Of a stretch of 34,266 nt of DNA, positions 24,733 to 32,594 are shown piece by piece. Both the position numbers and the translations under genes were made by a program. How positions within the stretch are numbered: the stretch's first letter is position 1; each line of letters opens with the position of its first letter. Where the stretch lies: positions 1 to 34,266 of the forward strand of contig CAINMH010000037.1 in NCBI GenBank assembly GCA_903850745.1. The letters run 5' to 3'. Below the pieces are notes generated by a model. That model saw only the letters and a program-made list of their open reading frames with translations. It searched no databases and was not told the DNA's origin. The stretch comes from an uncultured bacterium (lineage in GTDB: Bacteria > Actinomycetota > Actinomycetes > S36-B12).

Positions 24733-25599
24733 ATGCAGGTAGGCGTATACGCATTTGCAACCCCGGACGGGCTTCAGCCCGCGGAACTTGCGCGAGAAGT
24801 CGAAGCCAGAGGGCTCGCTGCACTCATGTTCCCTGAGCATTCGCATATACCTGTAGCCCGTGCCACGAGTTATCCAGATGTTTATGGAGGCGGAGAACTC
24901 CCCGGGTTCTACATGCGGACCTATGACCCCTTCGTGAGCTCCACGTTGGCGGCTTCGGCAACCACTCGACTGCGCGTTGGCCCCGGCATTTGCTTGCTCG
25001 CCTTGCGTGAGCCTGTGCACACGGCTAAGGAGGTTGCTTCCATCAGTCACCTTTCTGGCGGTCGGTTCAATTTCGGCGTGGGCTTTGGCTGGAACGCGGA
25101 TGAGTTCGACAACTTAGGTGTCCCCTTTAAGGGTCGGCACAAGTTGGTGCGCGAAAAGGTCATGCTGATGAAGCGCCTTTGGGAAGACGACGTGGCCAGT
25201 TTCGATGGCGAATTGGTGTCATTGAAGGCGAGTTGGGCTTGGCCAAAGCCGATCGACGGCCCTCCCATCTTCCTTGGCGGAAACGGTCCAATGACAATGA
25301 AGCACGCCGCTGAATGGGCAGACGTGTGGTACCCGACGCCTCCAGGAGAAGACCCCTTGCTGGAGAAGTCCGTGGCCGCCTTCAAGATTCTCGTGGAAGA
25401 AGCTGGACGTGACCCGCAAGCAGTCAAGATCGGCTGCGCACCCGGCGATGTCACCCGAAGTGATTTGGACGCCTACGCGGCAAACGGTCTGTCCTACGTG
25501 AATGTCGGCATGGTGACCACGTCACGCGACGACGACCTACGGCGACTAGACGACATCGCTGAGCGGGCCGTCGAATACATTGCCGGCTCTCAGAAGTAA
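24733..25599 (+). CDS. Luciferase-like (LLM class), probably F420-dependent oxidoreductase
   Basis: TIM-barrel flavin/F420 oxidoreductase of the luciferase-like superfamily, 288 residues. Landmarks: N-terminal GVYAFAT, MFPEHSHIP (32-40), SGGRFNFGVGFGWNADEFDNLGVPFKGR (108-135) and PIFLGGNGP. The SGGR-F-x-x-GVGFGWN stretch is characteristic of the actinobacterial F420-linked subfamily; cofactor use is inferred from family, not seen. The frame is open to 24448, but AGGGAGG (24721-24727) five nt before ATG 24733 fixes the start. Its 3' end overlaps the end of the regulator gene (minus) by 10 bp. It could reduce or oxidise a ketone or alcohol of the pathway; the substrate is unknown. Confidence 0.88.
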   Translation: MQVGVYAFATPDGLQPAELAREVEARGLAALMFPEHSHIPVARATSYPDVYGGGELPGFYMRTYDPFVSSTLAASATTRLRVGPGICLLALREPVHTAKEVASISHLSGGRFNFGVGFGWNADEFDNLGVPFKGRHKLVREKVMLMKRLWEDDVASFDGELVSLKASWAWPKPIDGPPIFLGGNGPMTMKHAAEWADVWYPTPPGEDPLLEKSVAAFKILVEEAGRDPQAVKIGCAPGDVTRSDLDAYAANGLSYVNVGMVTTSRDDDLRRLDDIAERAVEYIAGSQK

Positions 25600-27395
25600 T
25601 CCGCGTCAGGATCAATTCGATACGAACTGAGCTTGCGATAGAGGGTAGATCGCGAGACCCCCACGATGTTTGCCGCAATGACTTTGTTGCCATTTGACTG
25701 ACGCAGTGCATCCAAGATCGCCTTAAGTTCCACGTGCTCGAGGGCCGTTAACTGCCGACGAGTCGCGCAAGCCTGAATTTCGGACGGCAGATGCCCCGCC
25801 TGAATCTCCCCATTAGCGTCAGCTGCCACAGATTTGAGAAGCGCCCGCAACTGGAGGATGTTGCCTGGCCACGGTGCACGGACCAAGGATCGGAGTGCCC
25901 CTGAGGACAAGCGCAGTTTCCTTGATTGGGCATCGACAAGGATGACCTGAGCAATCGCTGGAATGTCCTCACTGCGCTCTCGGAGTGCCGAAATGCGAAT
26001 CATTGGACCAAAGACCGCTGCGAGACGTTCATGCTCCGCGGTTGCAGGTGCTCCTACTGCCGAAGTCAAAGTGCCCACTACTACGCACTTCGATGTCTTG
26101 ACAGTGTCAGCGAGGCGCGAGGCAAGAGCCATCGCCACGCCTGGTGACATCGCTTCGACATGACGAATCAAAACCGCGTCGGCCCCTGCCGTCGCAGCGT
26201 CGTACTCCTTCATCGCGGAACCAGCGGCTTCCCATGCTTGAGTGGCCGCGTCAATCACGCGGATCGTTCCATCGGGGAATGCTTCGGAAAGCGCGCCCTG
26301 CGCGAGGGCCGTTTTTCCGACGCCTACCTCACCAGTCACGAGCGCCGAACTTCCATTGGCTATGGCTCGACGCATTGCCGAGACGACTTCGCGCCACGCG
26401 GCGCTGGACCCTACGAGACCGGGCAAATCCGCAGAACGTACATTCGCTGTAGATTTCGCTGGTTTCGAATGCGTAGATGACGACACCACGGGCGCACTGA
26501 AATCCACTAACGCACCCACCATCCGTCCCTGGCTTTCGATCGGACGACAAACGATGGGAACGACCTGCCCATCTTCGAGTAGAAGTTCGGTCTTCGCTTC
26601 CGATCTCCCGCCGAGAGCCTCTCGCACCGTCTCCCAGATGACCACCTCTTGAAGTCCGCCCAGCAAATGGGTAACGCGTGGGCCAGCGATGAAAATCTGT
26701 TGTCCCACGCCAGCGACGCGACGGCCATTGCCTCTGCTTGCTTCTAGGTAGGCGTCAAGAACGAGTCTTTCGGCCACGGATCCTTGTTCGAGCAGGCGGT
26801 GCTCTACGTCAGCGGCGACGCTACGCATCAACGGAGTCAGCAGTGAACTCGCGGACTCCGCCCGGCACGACATGGTGATGACACCTTCAAGGCGGCGGGT
26901 AATCGGGTGATGAACTGGAACCCCGACGCACGCAAACGGGACCATGGACTCCATGAGGTGCTCGTGGCCGACGATTTGAATAGGTCGACCAGTCTCCGCA
27001 ACCGTGCCAATACCGTTTGTGCCCACAACCTCTTCGGATCCGCTGAATCCAGCATCAGATCTGAGGCTGTCCAACATGGGTAGCAGGTTCGGATCAGAGA
27101 CCCACCTGCGAAGGATGCGCGCGTGGCGGTCAGCGAGTAATACGCCGGCACCCAAACCGGTCAATTGTCCGGCAAGTGCCTCCAGGACGGGATCGGCTGC
27201 CGCACACAAGGCACTGTCCGTATCGAGCTCGCCGACGTAGGGAAGTTCGGGAAGCCCCACCTGCGCTCCGCTGAGCAGGGACCGCCGCCAGGAACTGAGC
27301 ACCTCGGGGCGCAAAATGGCTTCCCACGGCTCAGGAATAACACCCTCAGAGAGAACGATCTCCCGCACTTGGCTCACGGACATGGTCAGCGACAC
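25590..27395 (-). CDS. AcoR-like GAF/AAA+/Fis transcriptional regulator without sigma-54 contact motif
   Basis: 601-residue activator-type regulator. An N-terminal helical segment (SSWRRSLLSG) leads to a GAF sensor domain (about 60-205; FSGSEEVVGTNGIGT, the signature of acetoin/diol-sensing AcoR/DhaR-like proteins). A second segment (about 225-300) ends in GALVDFS. A degenerate AAA+ domain (about 320-540) has Walker A GEVGVGKTA (355-363), the Walker B position read as AVLIRHVEAM (no DE), LRERSEDIPAIA and PWPGNILQLR. The C-terminal Fis-type helix-turn-helix is at about 556-591 (NKVIAANIVGVSRSTLYRKL). The GAFTGA loop needed to touch sigma-54 is missing, as known for several actinobacterial members such as MimR-type proteins. 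The start is GTG 27395, with AAGGGG 6 nt upstream. It is the only regulator in the block and the best candidate to bind the four 17-bp sites. Confidence 0.9.
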   Translation of the reverse strand: MSLTMSVSQVREIVLSEGVIPEPWEAILRPEVLSSWRRSLLSGAQVGLPELPYVGELDTDSALCAAADPVLEALAGQLTGLGAGVLLADRHARILRRWVSDPNLLPMLDSLRSDAGFSGSEEVVGTNGIGTVAETGRPIQIVGHEHLMESMVPFACVGVPVHHPITRRLEGVITMSCRAESASSLLTPLMRSVAADVEHRLLEQGSVAERLVLDAYLEASRGNGRRVAGVGQQIFIAGPRVTHLLGGLQEVVIWETVREALGGRSEAKTELLLEDGQVVPIVCRPIESQGRMVGALVDFSAPVVSSSTHSKPAKSTANVRSADLPGLVGSSAAWREVVSAMRRAIANGSSALVTGEVGVGKTALAQGALSEAFPDGTIRVIDAATQAWEAAGSAMKEYDAATAGADAVLIRHVEAMSPGVAMALASRLADTVKTSKCVVVGTLTSAVGAPATAEHERLAAVFGPMIRISALRERSEDIPAIAQVILVDAQSRKLRLSSGALRSLVRAPWPGNILQLRALLKSVAADANGEIQAGHLPSEIQACATRRQLTALEHVELKAILDALRQSNGNKVIAANIVGVSRSTLYRKLSSYRIDPDADYF

Positions 27396-27511
27396 GCATA
27401 ACCCCTTCCGTCAAAGCCAGTCCCCGCGATCAGCACACACTAATTCTCTTGATGGTAACCCTCCGCGACAAGAGCGTAGGAGGGAAATTCCTAAAATTGG
27501 CCGAACTTTGC

Positions 27512-28291
27512 CTAGTCGCGGGTCGACCGGGGCCGAAAGTCGCCATCAATAGTCACTCCGCCATCCGCCTTAAGCAAGATCCCCGTCACGAAGGAGGCGT
27601 CACTTGATGCAAGGAAGGACGCGACATTTGCGATCTCATCAGGGCTGCCCAGCCGCCTAAGGGGGGTCCGATTAAGAATCTCCTGCTCGTCCAAGACTCC
27701 CTCGCCAAAGCCTGATCGCATGAGATCTGTGTCGATGTATCCAGGCGCAATGGCATTGACTCGGATGCCAAAGGATCCCCACTCAGCGGCCAAGGTACGC
27801 GTGAGGCCGAGCATGCCGCTTTTTGCCGTGCTGTAGGCCAGGCGCAGCGGCATACCCAGCGTCGAACCCACTGATCCAAGGTTGATGATGGATGGGTTCT
27901 CGCCGGCCCGAAGCAGATCAAAGGCGGCCCTCGAGCAACGCATTGTGCCGCCCAGATTGACGTCAAGTTCGCGCATCCACTGGTCTGTGCTCAACTCCGT
28001 TGATGGAGTGCGCTTGAGAATTCCGGCGTTGTTCACGAGTACGTCGAGACGTCCGTAGGCGGCGTGAACCGCCGCCATGAGGCCCTGAACGCTAGCGTCG
28101 GAGGTCACTTCCAGCTCCAGACCCAAAGCGACGTCTTCTGAGCCCAGCGCCTGAGCCAGATCTGTCGCCCCTGCCGCATTGACGTCGGCTACCACGACGC
28201 GCAGCCCATCTCGATTCAGCCGGCGGGCGATCGAGGCGCCCAGCCCTTGGGCTCCCCCAGTGACGACCGCAACTCGACCCACTAACGCCAT
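27512..28291 (-). CDS. Short-chain dehydrogenase/reductase (second copy)
   Basis: Classical SDR of 259 residues, probably oxidising an alicyclic or secondary alcohol to the ketone used by the divergent Baeyer-Villiger monooxygenase. Motifs: TGGAQGLG (11-18), NNAG (87-90), S140, Y153 and K157 (Y-S-T-A-K), and NAIAPGYIDTDL. Asp36 after the second strand (VVVADVN) favours NAD over NADP. The frame is open to 28405, but homology begins at MALVGRVAVVTGG, so I start at ATG 28291. No good Shine-Dalgarno sequence is seen, so the message may be leaderless. It lies upstream of the regulator on the same strand, with a 116-bp gap. It is clearly a different gene from the SDR at 6385, not a recent duplicate. 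Confidence 0.9.
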   Translation of the reverse strand: MALVGRVAVVTGGAQGLGASIARRLNRDGLRVVVADVNAAGATDLAQALGSEDVALGLELEVTSDASVQGLMAAVHAAYGRLDVLVNNAGILKRTPSTELSTDQWMRELDVNLGGTMRCSRAAFDLLRAGENPSIINLGSVGSTLGMPLRLAYSTAKSGMLGLTRTLAAEWGSFGIRVNAIAPGYIDTDLMRSGFGEGVLDEQEILNRTPLRRLGSPDEIANVASFLASSDASFVTGILLKADGGVTIDGDFRPRSTRD

Positions 28292-28363
28292 CCCGCAAGG
28301 TTGTCTGAGGTCCCGGGGCCGCGGGTGGCTCAGAATCGGACGCACGTGTCCCCCAACCGTGCC

Positions 28364-28382
28364 GTGTCCAGAGTTGGGACAC
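28364..28382 (+). promoter_or_regulatory. Operator-like palindrome, copy 4 (most symmetrical)
   Basis: GTGTCC-N7-GGACAC is a perfect 6-bp inverted repeat. Its inner 17 bases (28365-28381, TGTCCAGAGTTGGGACA) align with the copies at 8769, 16431 and 24663. A further half-site, GTGTCCCCCAAC, begins at 28346 and can also pair with GTTGGGACAC. The site lies in the 183-bp SDR/BVMO divergent gap, 93 nt before the BVMO start and 73 nt from the SDR start. Confidence 0.55.
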
Positions 28383-28474
28383 CCCATGACGACGCCGAGC
28401 AACAAGATGGCAGTGGGCTAGGTCTGTCTGGTCCGCTGATTCCTAACGTGTTCGATGAGAGGACCGTGAGAGCA

Positions 28475-30070
28475 ATGGCTGAGTTGGCTGATGTCGATGT
28501 GGCGATTATTGGGACAGGCTTTGGTGGCTTGTACGCCCTCCACAAGATGCGCGATGAACTCGGTCTGACGGTCCAGTCCTTCGAAGAAGCGGGGGGCGTC
28601 GGCGGAACGTGGTTCTGGAATACGTATCCGGGAGCCCGCTCTGACACCGAAGTCAACGCCTACTGCTACCTCTCGGACAAGAACTTGTTCGAAGAATGGA
28701 AGTGGAGCGAGCGTTACCCAAAGCAGAAGGAGATCCTCTCCTACCTCAATCACTGCACGGATCGCTGGAACCTTCGCCCCAACATCAAGTTCAACACTCG
28801 AGTCGTAAAGACCACCTTCAACGAGTCAACATCGCGTTGGGAACTAGAAACTGACACGGGCGAGAAGTTCACCGCTCAGTTCCTCATCGAAGGAGTGGGC
28901 CTCCTTTCCTCCACGAATTACCCGGATTTCCCCGGGCAAAGTTCGTTCCGCGGGCAGATCTATCACACGGCCCGCTGGCCCAAGGAGGAAGTGGACCTTC
29001 GCGGCAAGCGCATCGGCGTTATCGGCACGGGTTCCAGCGGCACCCAGGTGATTACCGAGTTGGCTCCACAGGCCGAGCACCTTTATGTCTTCCAGCGCAC
29101 GCCCCAGTTCTGCGTCCCGGCCAATCATGGGCCCTTGGATCCGGAGAAGATGAAGGGCATCATCGAGGACTTCGATTCATACCGTCACTCGGTGTTGTCC
29201 TCCATCACGTCGTTCGGTTTCGACGAGAGCCCGGTTCCGGCGATGAGCGTCTCGCCGGAAGAGCGCGAGGCCGTGTTTGAGGAGGCGTGGCGCCAAGGCA
29301 ATGGTTTCCGGTTCATGTTCGCCGCATTCAGCGACATCGGCGTTGATCCCGAGGCGAATAAAGCCGCTACAGACTTCCTCAAGAAGAAGATGGCGCAGAC
29401 GATTAAGGATCCAGTCACGCTGGAAAAGCTCACCCCGAAGGACTACTGGGCGAAGCGACCATTATGTAACGACGGCTACTTCGAATCGTTCAACCGCGAC
29501 AATGTCAGTCTGGTTGATGTGAAGGAACATCCCATTGTGGAGTTCACTGAGAAGGGGATCCGCACTGACAATGCGGAATACGAGCTAGACGTGATCGTCC
29601 TTGCGACAGGCTTCGATGCGGTGTCTGGCATGTACCTCAAGATCGACCAGTCCGGCCTCGGCGGAACCACTCTCCAGAAGAAGTGGGAAGACCGCCCGCA
29701 CGCCACATACGGCATGATGGCGGCCGATTTCCCGAATATGTTCATGATCTACGGGCCCATGGGCCCATTCACCAATCAGCCACCGGTGCATGAGTGGCAG
29801 GTTGATTGGATGGCGGATGTCATTCAGCATGTTCGTGCGAACAACCTGGCGACCGTCGAGCCCTCGCGTGAGCTGGAAGAAAACTGGATGGTCAGTTGTG
29901 ATGACATCGCCTATCAGACGCTCTTCATGAAGGTTGACTCGTGGATCAATGGATCCAATGTCGTCGGCAAGCCAGTGACAAACTACTTCTACATGGGCGG
30001 CATGGGCGCGTACAACGAACTCGTGACAACCTCGCAGAAGGCCGGATACCCCGGGTTCAACTTCAAGTAA
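28475..30070 (+). CDS. Baeyer-Villiger monooxygenase (cyclohexanone monooxygenase-like)
   Basis: FAD- and NADPH-dependent type I Baeyer-Villiger monooxygenase that inserts oxygen next to a ketone, giving an ester or lactone. The 531 residues fit cyclohexanone-type enzymes. FAD-binding GTGFGG (13-18) is followed by GGVGGTWFWNTYPGARSD (40-57). The family fingerprint F-x-G-x3-H-x3-W-P is complete (F158, G160, H164, W168, P169). The NADPH-binding motif is GTGSSG (184-189), and VIVLATGFD is present near the C-terminal third. The frame is open back to 28301, but the upstream part is unlike the family. I start at ATG 28475; the in-frame GTG at 28466 would add three residues. It is divergent from the SDR. 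Cyclic ketone, linear ketone and steroid-type substrates are all possible. Confidence 0.95.
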   Translation: MAELADVDVAIIGTGFGGLYALHKMRDELGLTVQSFEEAGGVGGTWFWNTYPGARSDTEVNAYCYLSDKNLFEEWKWSERYPKQKEILSYLNHCTDRWNLRPNIKFNTRVVKTTFNESTSRWELETDTGEKFTAQFLIEGVGLLSSTNYPDFPGQSSFRGQIYHTARWPKEEVDLRGKRIGVIGTGSSGTQVITELAPQAEHLYVFQRTPQFCVPANHGPLDPEKMKGIIEDFDSYRHSVLSSITSFGFDESPVPAMSVSPEEREAVFEEAWRQGNGFRFMFAAFSDIGVDPEANKAATDFLKKKMAQTIKDPVTLEKLTPKDYWAKRPLCNDGYFESFNRDNVSLVDVKEHPIVEFTEKGIRTDNAEYELDVIVLATGFDAVSGMYLKIDQSGLGGTTLQKKWEDRPHATYGMMAADFPNMFMIYGPMGPFTNQPPVHEWQVDWMADVIQHVRANNLATVEPSRELEENWMVSCDDIAYQTLFMKVDSWINGSNVVGKPVTNYFYMGGMGAYNELVTTSQKAGYPGFNFK

Positions 30071-30091
30071 GCGAATTCGCTGGATGATTGC

Positions 30092-31195
30092 CTAGGCGCT
30101 GGTGCGACGCCAGCGGATGGCGGACTCGACGAACTCGTCGATCTCACCATCGAGGACTGCGGCCGTGTTGCCCGTTTCGGTCTCGGTGCGTAGGTCCTTG
30201 ACCATTTGGTACGGGTGCAAGACGTAGGACCGCATCTGGTTGCCCCAGGAGCCGGTCGAGTCGCCCTTGAGAGCGTCCATCTTGGCTTGCTCTTCCTGGC
30301 GGCGGCGGTCGAGCAGCTTGGATTGCAAGACCGTCATCGCCGACGCGCGGTTCTGGATCTGCGAACGCTCGTTCTGGCACGAGACCACGATGTTGGTTGG
30401 GATGTGCGTGATTCGCACTGCTGAGTCCGTGGTGTTCACACCCTGACCACCGGGACCGCTGGATCTGTAGACGTCTACGCGCAGTTCGTCTTCGGGGATT
30501 TCGATGTGGTCAGTCTGCTCAACAACCGGCAACACCTCAACGCCGGCGAATGAAGTCTGGCGGCGGCCCTGGTTGTCGAACGGCGAGATGCGCACTAGTC
30601 GGTGTGTGCCCTGCTCAACCGAGAGCGTGCCGTAGGCGTAGGGCGCCTTGATCGCGAACGTCGCGGACTTGATGCCAGCTTCTTCGGCGTATGACGTATC
30701 GAGAACGTCATAGGACCAGTTGTGCCGCTCGCAGTAGCGGGTGTACATGCGCAGCAGCATCTCCGCCCAATCTGCGGCGTCAACTCCCCCGGCCTCCGCG
30801 CGGATGGTCATCAGGGCTTCGCGGGAGTCGTACTCGCCGGCGAGAAGTGTGCGGACCTCCAGCTCGCCGACAGACTTGGTCAGCTCATCGAGTTCCTTGG
30901 CGGCCTCCGCGAACGAGTCGGCATCATCTTCGGCCTCTGCCAACTCAATGAGCACTGGCAGGTCGTCGAGTCGCTGGCGCAGGGCCTCGGTCTTGCGGAC
31001 CTCGCCTTGCACAAAGGAGAGCCGACTGGTCACCCGCTGGGCGTTGTCTTGGTCGTTCCAGAGGTCGGGGACCGCCGCTTCTTCTTCGAGAGCCGCGATC
31101 TCCTTGCGCTTAGCGGGCAGGTCCAGCACAGTCTCCACGCTGCGCATCGTCTGATCGAGAGCAGCGAGCGCCTCGGTCATATCGGGAGCAGCCAT
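30092..31195 (-). CDS. prfB: Peptide chain release factor 2
   Basis: RF2 recognises UGA and UAA stop codons and triggers peptide release. Counting from ATG 31195 the protein has 367 residues, with the codon-reading tripeptide SPF at 204-206 and the catalytic GGQ at 249-251, almost exactly the E. coli positions (205-207 and 250-252). The coding frame is continuous: there is no programmed frameshift with an internal UGA, as seen in many other bacteria. An in-frame GTG at 31201 is an alternative start. Its stop is 21 bp from the convergent BVMO stop, and two short perfect palindromes (30070-30081 and 30090-30097) lie in that junction. In other actinobacteria prfB directly precedes, or nearly precedes, ftsE. 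Confidence 0.97.
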   Translation of the reverse strand: MAAPDMTEALAALDQTMRSVETVLDLPAKRKEIAALEEEAAVPDLWNDQDNAQRVTSRLSFVQGEVRKTEALRQRLDDLPVLIELAEAEDDADSFAEAAKELDELTKSVGELEVRTLLAGEYDSREALMTIRAEAGGVDAADWAEMLLRMYTRYCERHNWSYDVLDTSYAEEAGIKSATFAIKAPYAYGTLSVEQGTHRLVRISPFDNQGRRQTSFAGVEVLPVVEQTDHIEIPEDELRVDVYRSSGPGGQGVNTTDSAVRITHIPTNIVVSCQNERSQIQNRASAMTVLQSKLLDRRRQEEQAKMDALKGDSTGSWGNQMRSYVLHPYQMVKDLRTETETGNTAAVLDGEIDEFVESAIRWRRTSA

Positions 31196-31239
31196 GCCCA
31201 CAGCCTACGGGAGCCCCTCCACCCCTCCCTATCCCCGCC

Positions 31240-31294
31240 GACGTCACCTTCCGTAGCCCTAATTCCCTCCCTTAGCGCTACAGAAGGTGACGTC
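31240..31294 (-). terminator. Long hairpin at the end of the Tad gene cluster
   Basis: GACGTCACCTTC (31240-31251) pairs perfectly with GAAGGTGACGTC (31283-31294). After one mismatch, GTAGC (31253-31257) pairs with GCTAC (31277-31281). The total is 17 paired bases around a 19-nt loop. It overlaps the TadG-like stop codon and precedes prfB, so it probably ends Tad transcription or separates the two units. No U-tract follows. A mobile or dispersed repeat is an alternative. Confidence 0.65.
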
Positions 31295-31730
31295 AACGGA
31301 ACTGGAGTTGGGCGCCGGCTTCGACACGGATGGGGAAGTTGGCGCGAAGTAGTCCAGAGAAGGGCGCAGTCGCCGTGCGACGCAGCCGGACGAGCACTGT
31401 GCGGCCCTCGACGCGTACGGACTCCACTACAAGGCCCGACATGTCAGCCGCCACTTGTGCATTGCGCACGTATTCGAGGACGACTGCTCGGACCTGCGTC
31501 TGATCAGGCGACAGACCCGCCGAAGCCCCCCGGCGGTAATAGGCCGACAGATCAACCGCCTGGGTGCCAGCAAGAGCCGCGCCATCAGCGATTGAGGCAA
31601 GCGAGCGGCGCTGCAAAAAAACCGCCGACACATCGGTGACCACCGCGATCGCGATCATGATGATCGCAATGAATCCGAGGACGAGCAACATAACGCTACC
31701 GCCATCACCACTTTGGCGTGAGTGAGTCAT
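31293..31730 (-). CDS. TadG-like pilus-assembly minor protein
   Basis: 145-residue protein with one N-terminal transmembrane helix (about 13-35, VMLLVLGFIAIIMIAIAVVTDVSAVF). It is followed by LQRRSLASIADGAALAGTQAV, the TadG/TadE-like signature seen in the actinobacterial helicase/secretion-neighbourhood family. The rest is predicted extracytoplasmic and beta-rich. TadG-like proteins are minor pilins or anchors of the Tad/Flp pilus. It overlaps the upstream TadE gene by 4 bp (ATGA) and is the last gene of the unit. It is shorter than classic TadG, which often carries a von Willebrand domain. Confidence 0.85.
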   Translation of the reverse strand: MTHSRQSGDGGSVMLLVLGFIAIIMIAIAVVTDVSAVFLQRRSLASIADGAALAGTQAVDLSAYYRRGASAGLSPDQTQVRAVVLEYVRNAQVAADMSGLVVESVRVEGRTVLVRLRRTATAPFSGLLRANFPIRVEAGAQLQFR

Positions 31731-32176
31731 GATGCCGCTCGAAGTTTCTCGATTGCCGCTCGATACTCACCGGAGACTGAAATCGAGGCCAGTGAACTGT
31801 CACTCCATGTATCTGGAATAAACGGAAGTGCGACGCGTGTTTCGATAAGCACATACGCACTCGACCCCGGCGAAAGGCAGGCCCCAAAGTCACAGTCGAT
31901 TGACACTCGAGCGACATCAAAACTGACGCCCTGATCAGCTAATGCCAGCTTCGCAGCTAGTTGCGCTCTTTGGATACCACTGGCCGCAGTCTCTGCTTGG
32001 GCAAACGCACGGCCTGCCTGACGCGCTGCCTCTGTTACGCCGAATGATGCAGCTTGAACCTTCATGACTGCGAGTACGACATAGACAAGTGGCAGAAGCA
32101 CACATACTCCGAGTATGACGAACTCCAATAATGCTGCTCCGCGATCACCATCACCCTTGCGAGGTATGCACGTCAT
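31727..32176 (-). CDS. TadE-like pseudopilin (second)
   Basis: 149-residue TadE-family protein. A short basic/acidic leader (MTCIPRKGDGDRG) is followed by AALLEFVILGVCVLLPLVYVVLAVMKVQ, the prepilin-like hydrophobic helix with a Glu at the +5-type position. The extracellular region has two cysteines (IDCDFGACLSPGSS) that may form a disulfide. It overlaps its neighbours by 4 bp at both ends, which implies tight co-expression. TadE proteins are processed by a dedicated prepilin peptidase and serve as minor pilins. Confidence 0.87.
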   Translation of the reverse strand: MTCIPRKGDGDRGAALLEFVILGVCVLLPLVYVVLAVMKVQAASFGVTEAARQAGRAFAQAETAASGIQRAQLAAKLALADQGVSFDVARVSIDCDFGACLSPGSSAYVLIETRVALPFIPDTWSDSSLASISVSGEYRAAIEKLRAAS

Positions 32177-32589
32177 GAGCCCTCCTGCACCGCATGCCCA
32201 GTTACTTGAAGTGACGTTGGGCCGAGTAGACCAATAAGGGGCAGGCTCGCTGTGACCGTGATGGCCACCACCTCTACGCCCGCAAGGCGTTCGCGGGATG
32301 CACTCACACCACCTACTCTTCCGCCAGCCAGCGAGTCAGCAAGTACATCCCGTGTGCGTTGCTCCCCACGACTCAGCGAAGAGCCCGAAAGTGCCGCCAC
32401 GCGGGCACCCTCAGCAGCTGCAGCCGTCAAAGTCGCTCGTACGTGCATCGCCAGCGCAATCTGAAGCACTCCAAGTAGCAAAACGAGCAACAGCGGAGTG
32501 ACAAGCGCGAACTCGACGACGGCACTCCCCGTATCGCCTCGCGCACAAGTAGCGCGCCGCCGAAGTGCAGCACGTGCGTTTATCCACAT
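32173..32589 (-). CDS. TadE-like pseudopilin (first)
   Basis: TadE-family protein of 138 residues from the chosen ATG at 32589. The N-terminus MWINARAALRRRATCARGDTG leads into SAVVEFALVTPLLLVLLLGVLQIALAMHVRATLTAAAAEGARVAAL, the canonical TadE hydrophobic segment with Glu five residues into it. The frame is open to 32685, but the extra N-terminus is Cys-rich and unlike the family. No good Shine-Dalgarno sequence precedes 32589. It overlaps the next TadE gene by 4 bp. The two TadE proteins are distinct in sequence and are likely different minor pilins. Confidence 0.87.
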   Translation of the reverse strand: MWINARAALRRRATCARGDTGSAVVEFALVTPLLLVLLLGVLQIALAMHVRATLTAAAAEGARVAALSGSSLSRGEQRTRDVLADSLAGGRVGGVSASRERLAGVEVVAITVTASLPLIGLLGPTSLQVTGHAVQEGS

Positions 32590-32594
32590 TGCTT

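Noticed and set aside
6198-30091. Mobile-element ends, integrase, transposase, tRNA or CRISPR that would explain the island
   Set aside because: None was seen on either strand. The insertion idea rests only on comparison with known gene order.
30070-30097. AGCGAATTCGCT and GCCTAGGC palindromes at the BVMO/prfB junction as a terminator
   Set aside because: Perfect palindromes without a loop cannot form a normal hairpin, and 8-12 bp palindromes are expected by chance at this scale.
30092-31195. Programmed frameshift in prfB
   Set aside because: The coding frame is continuous from the start through SPF and GGQ, with no in-frame UGA needing a shift.
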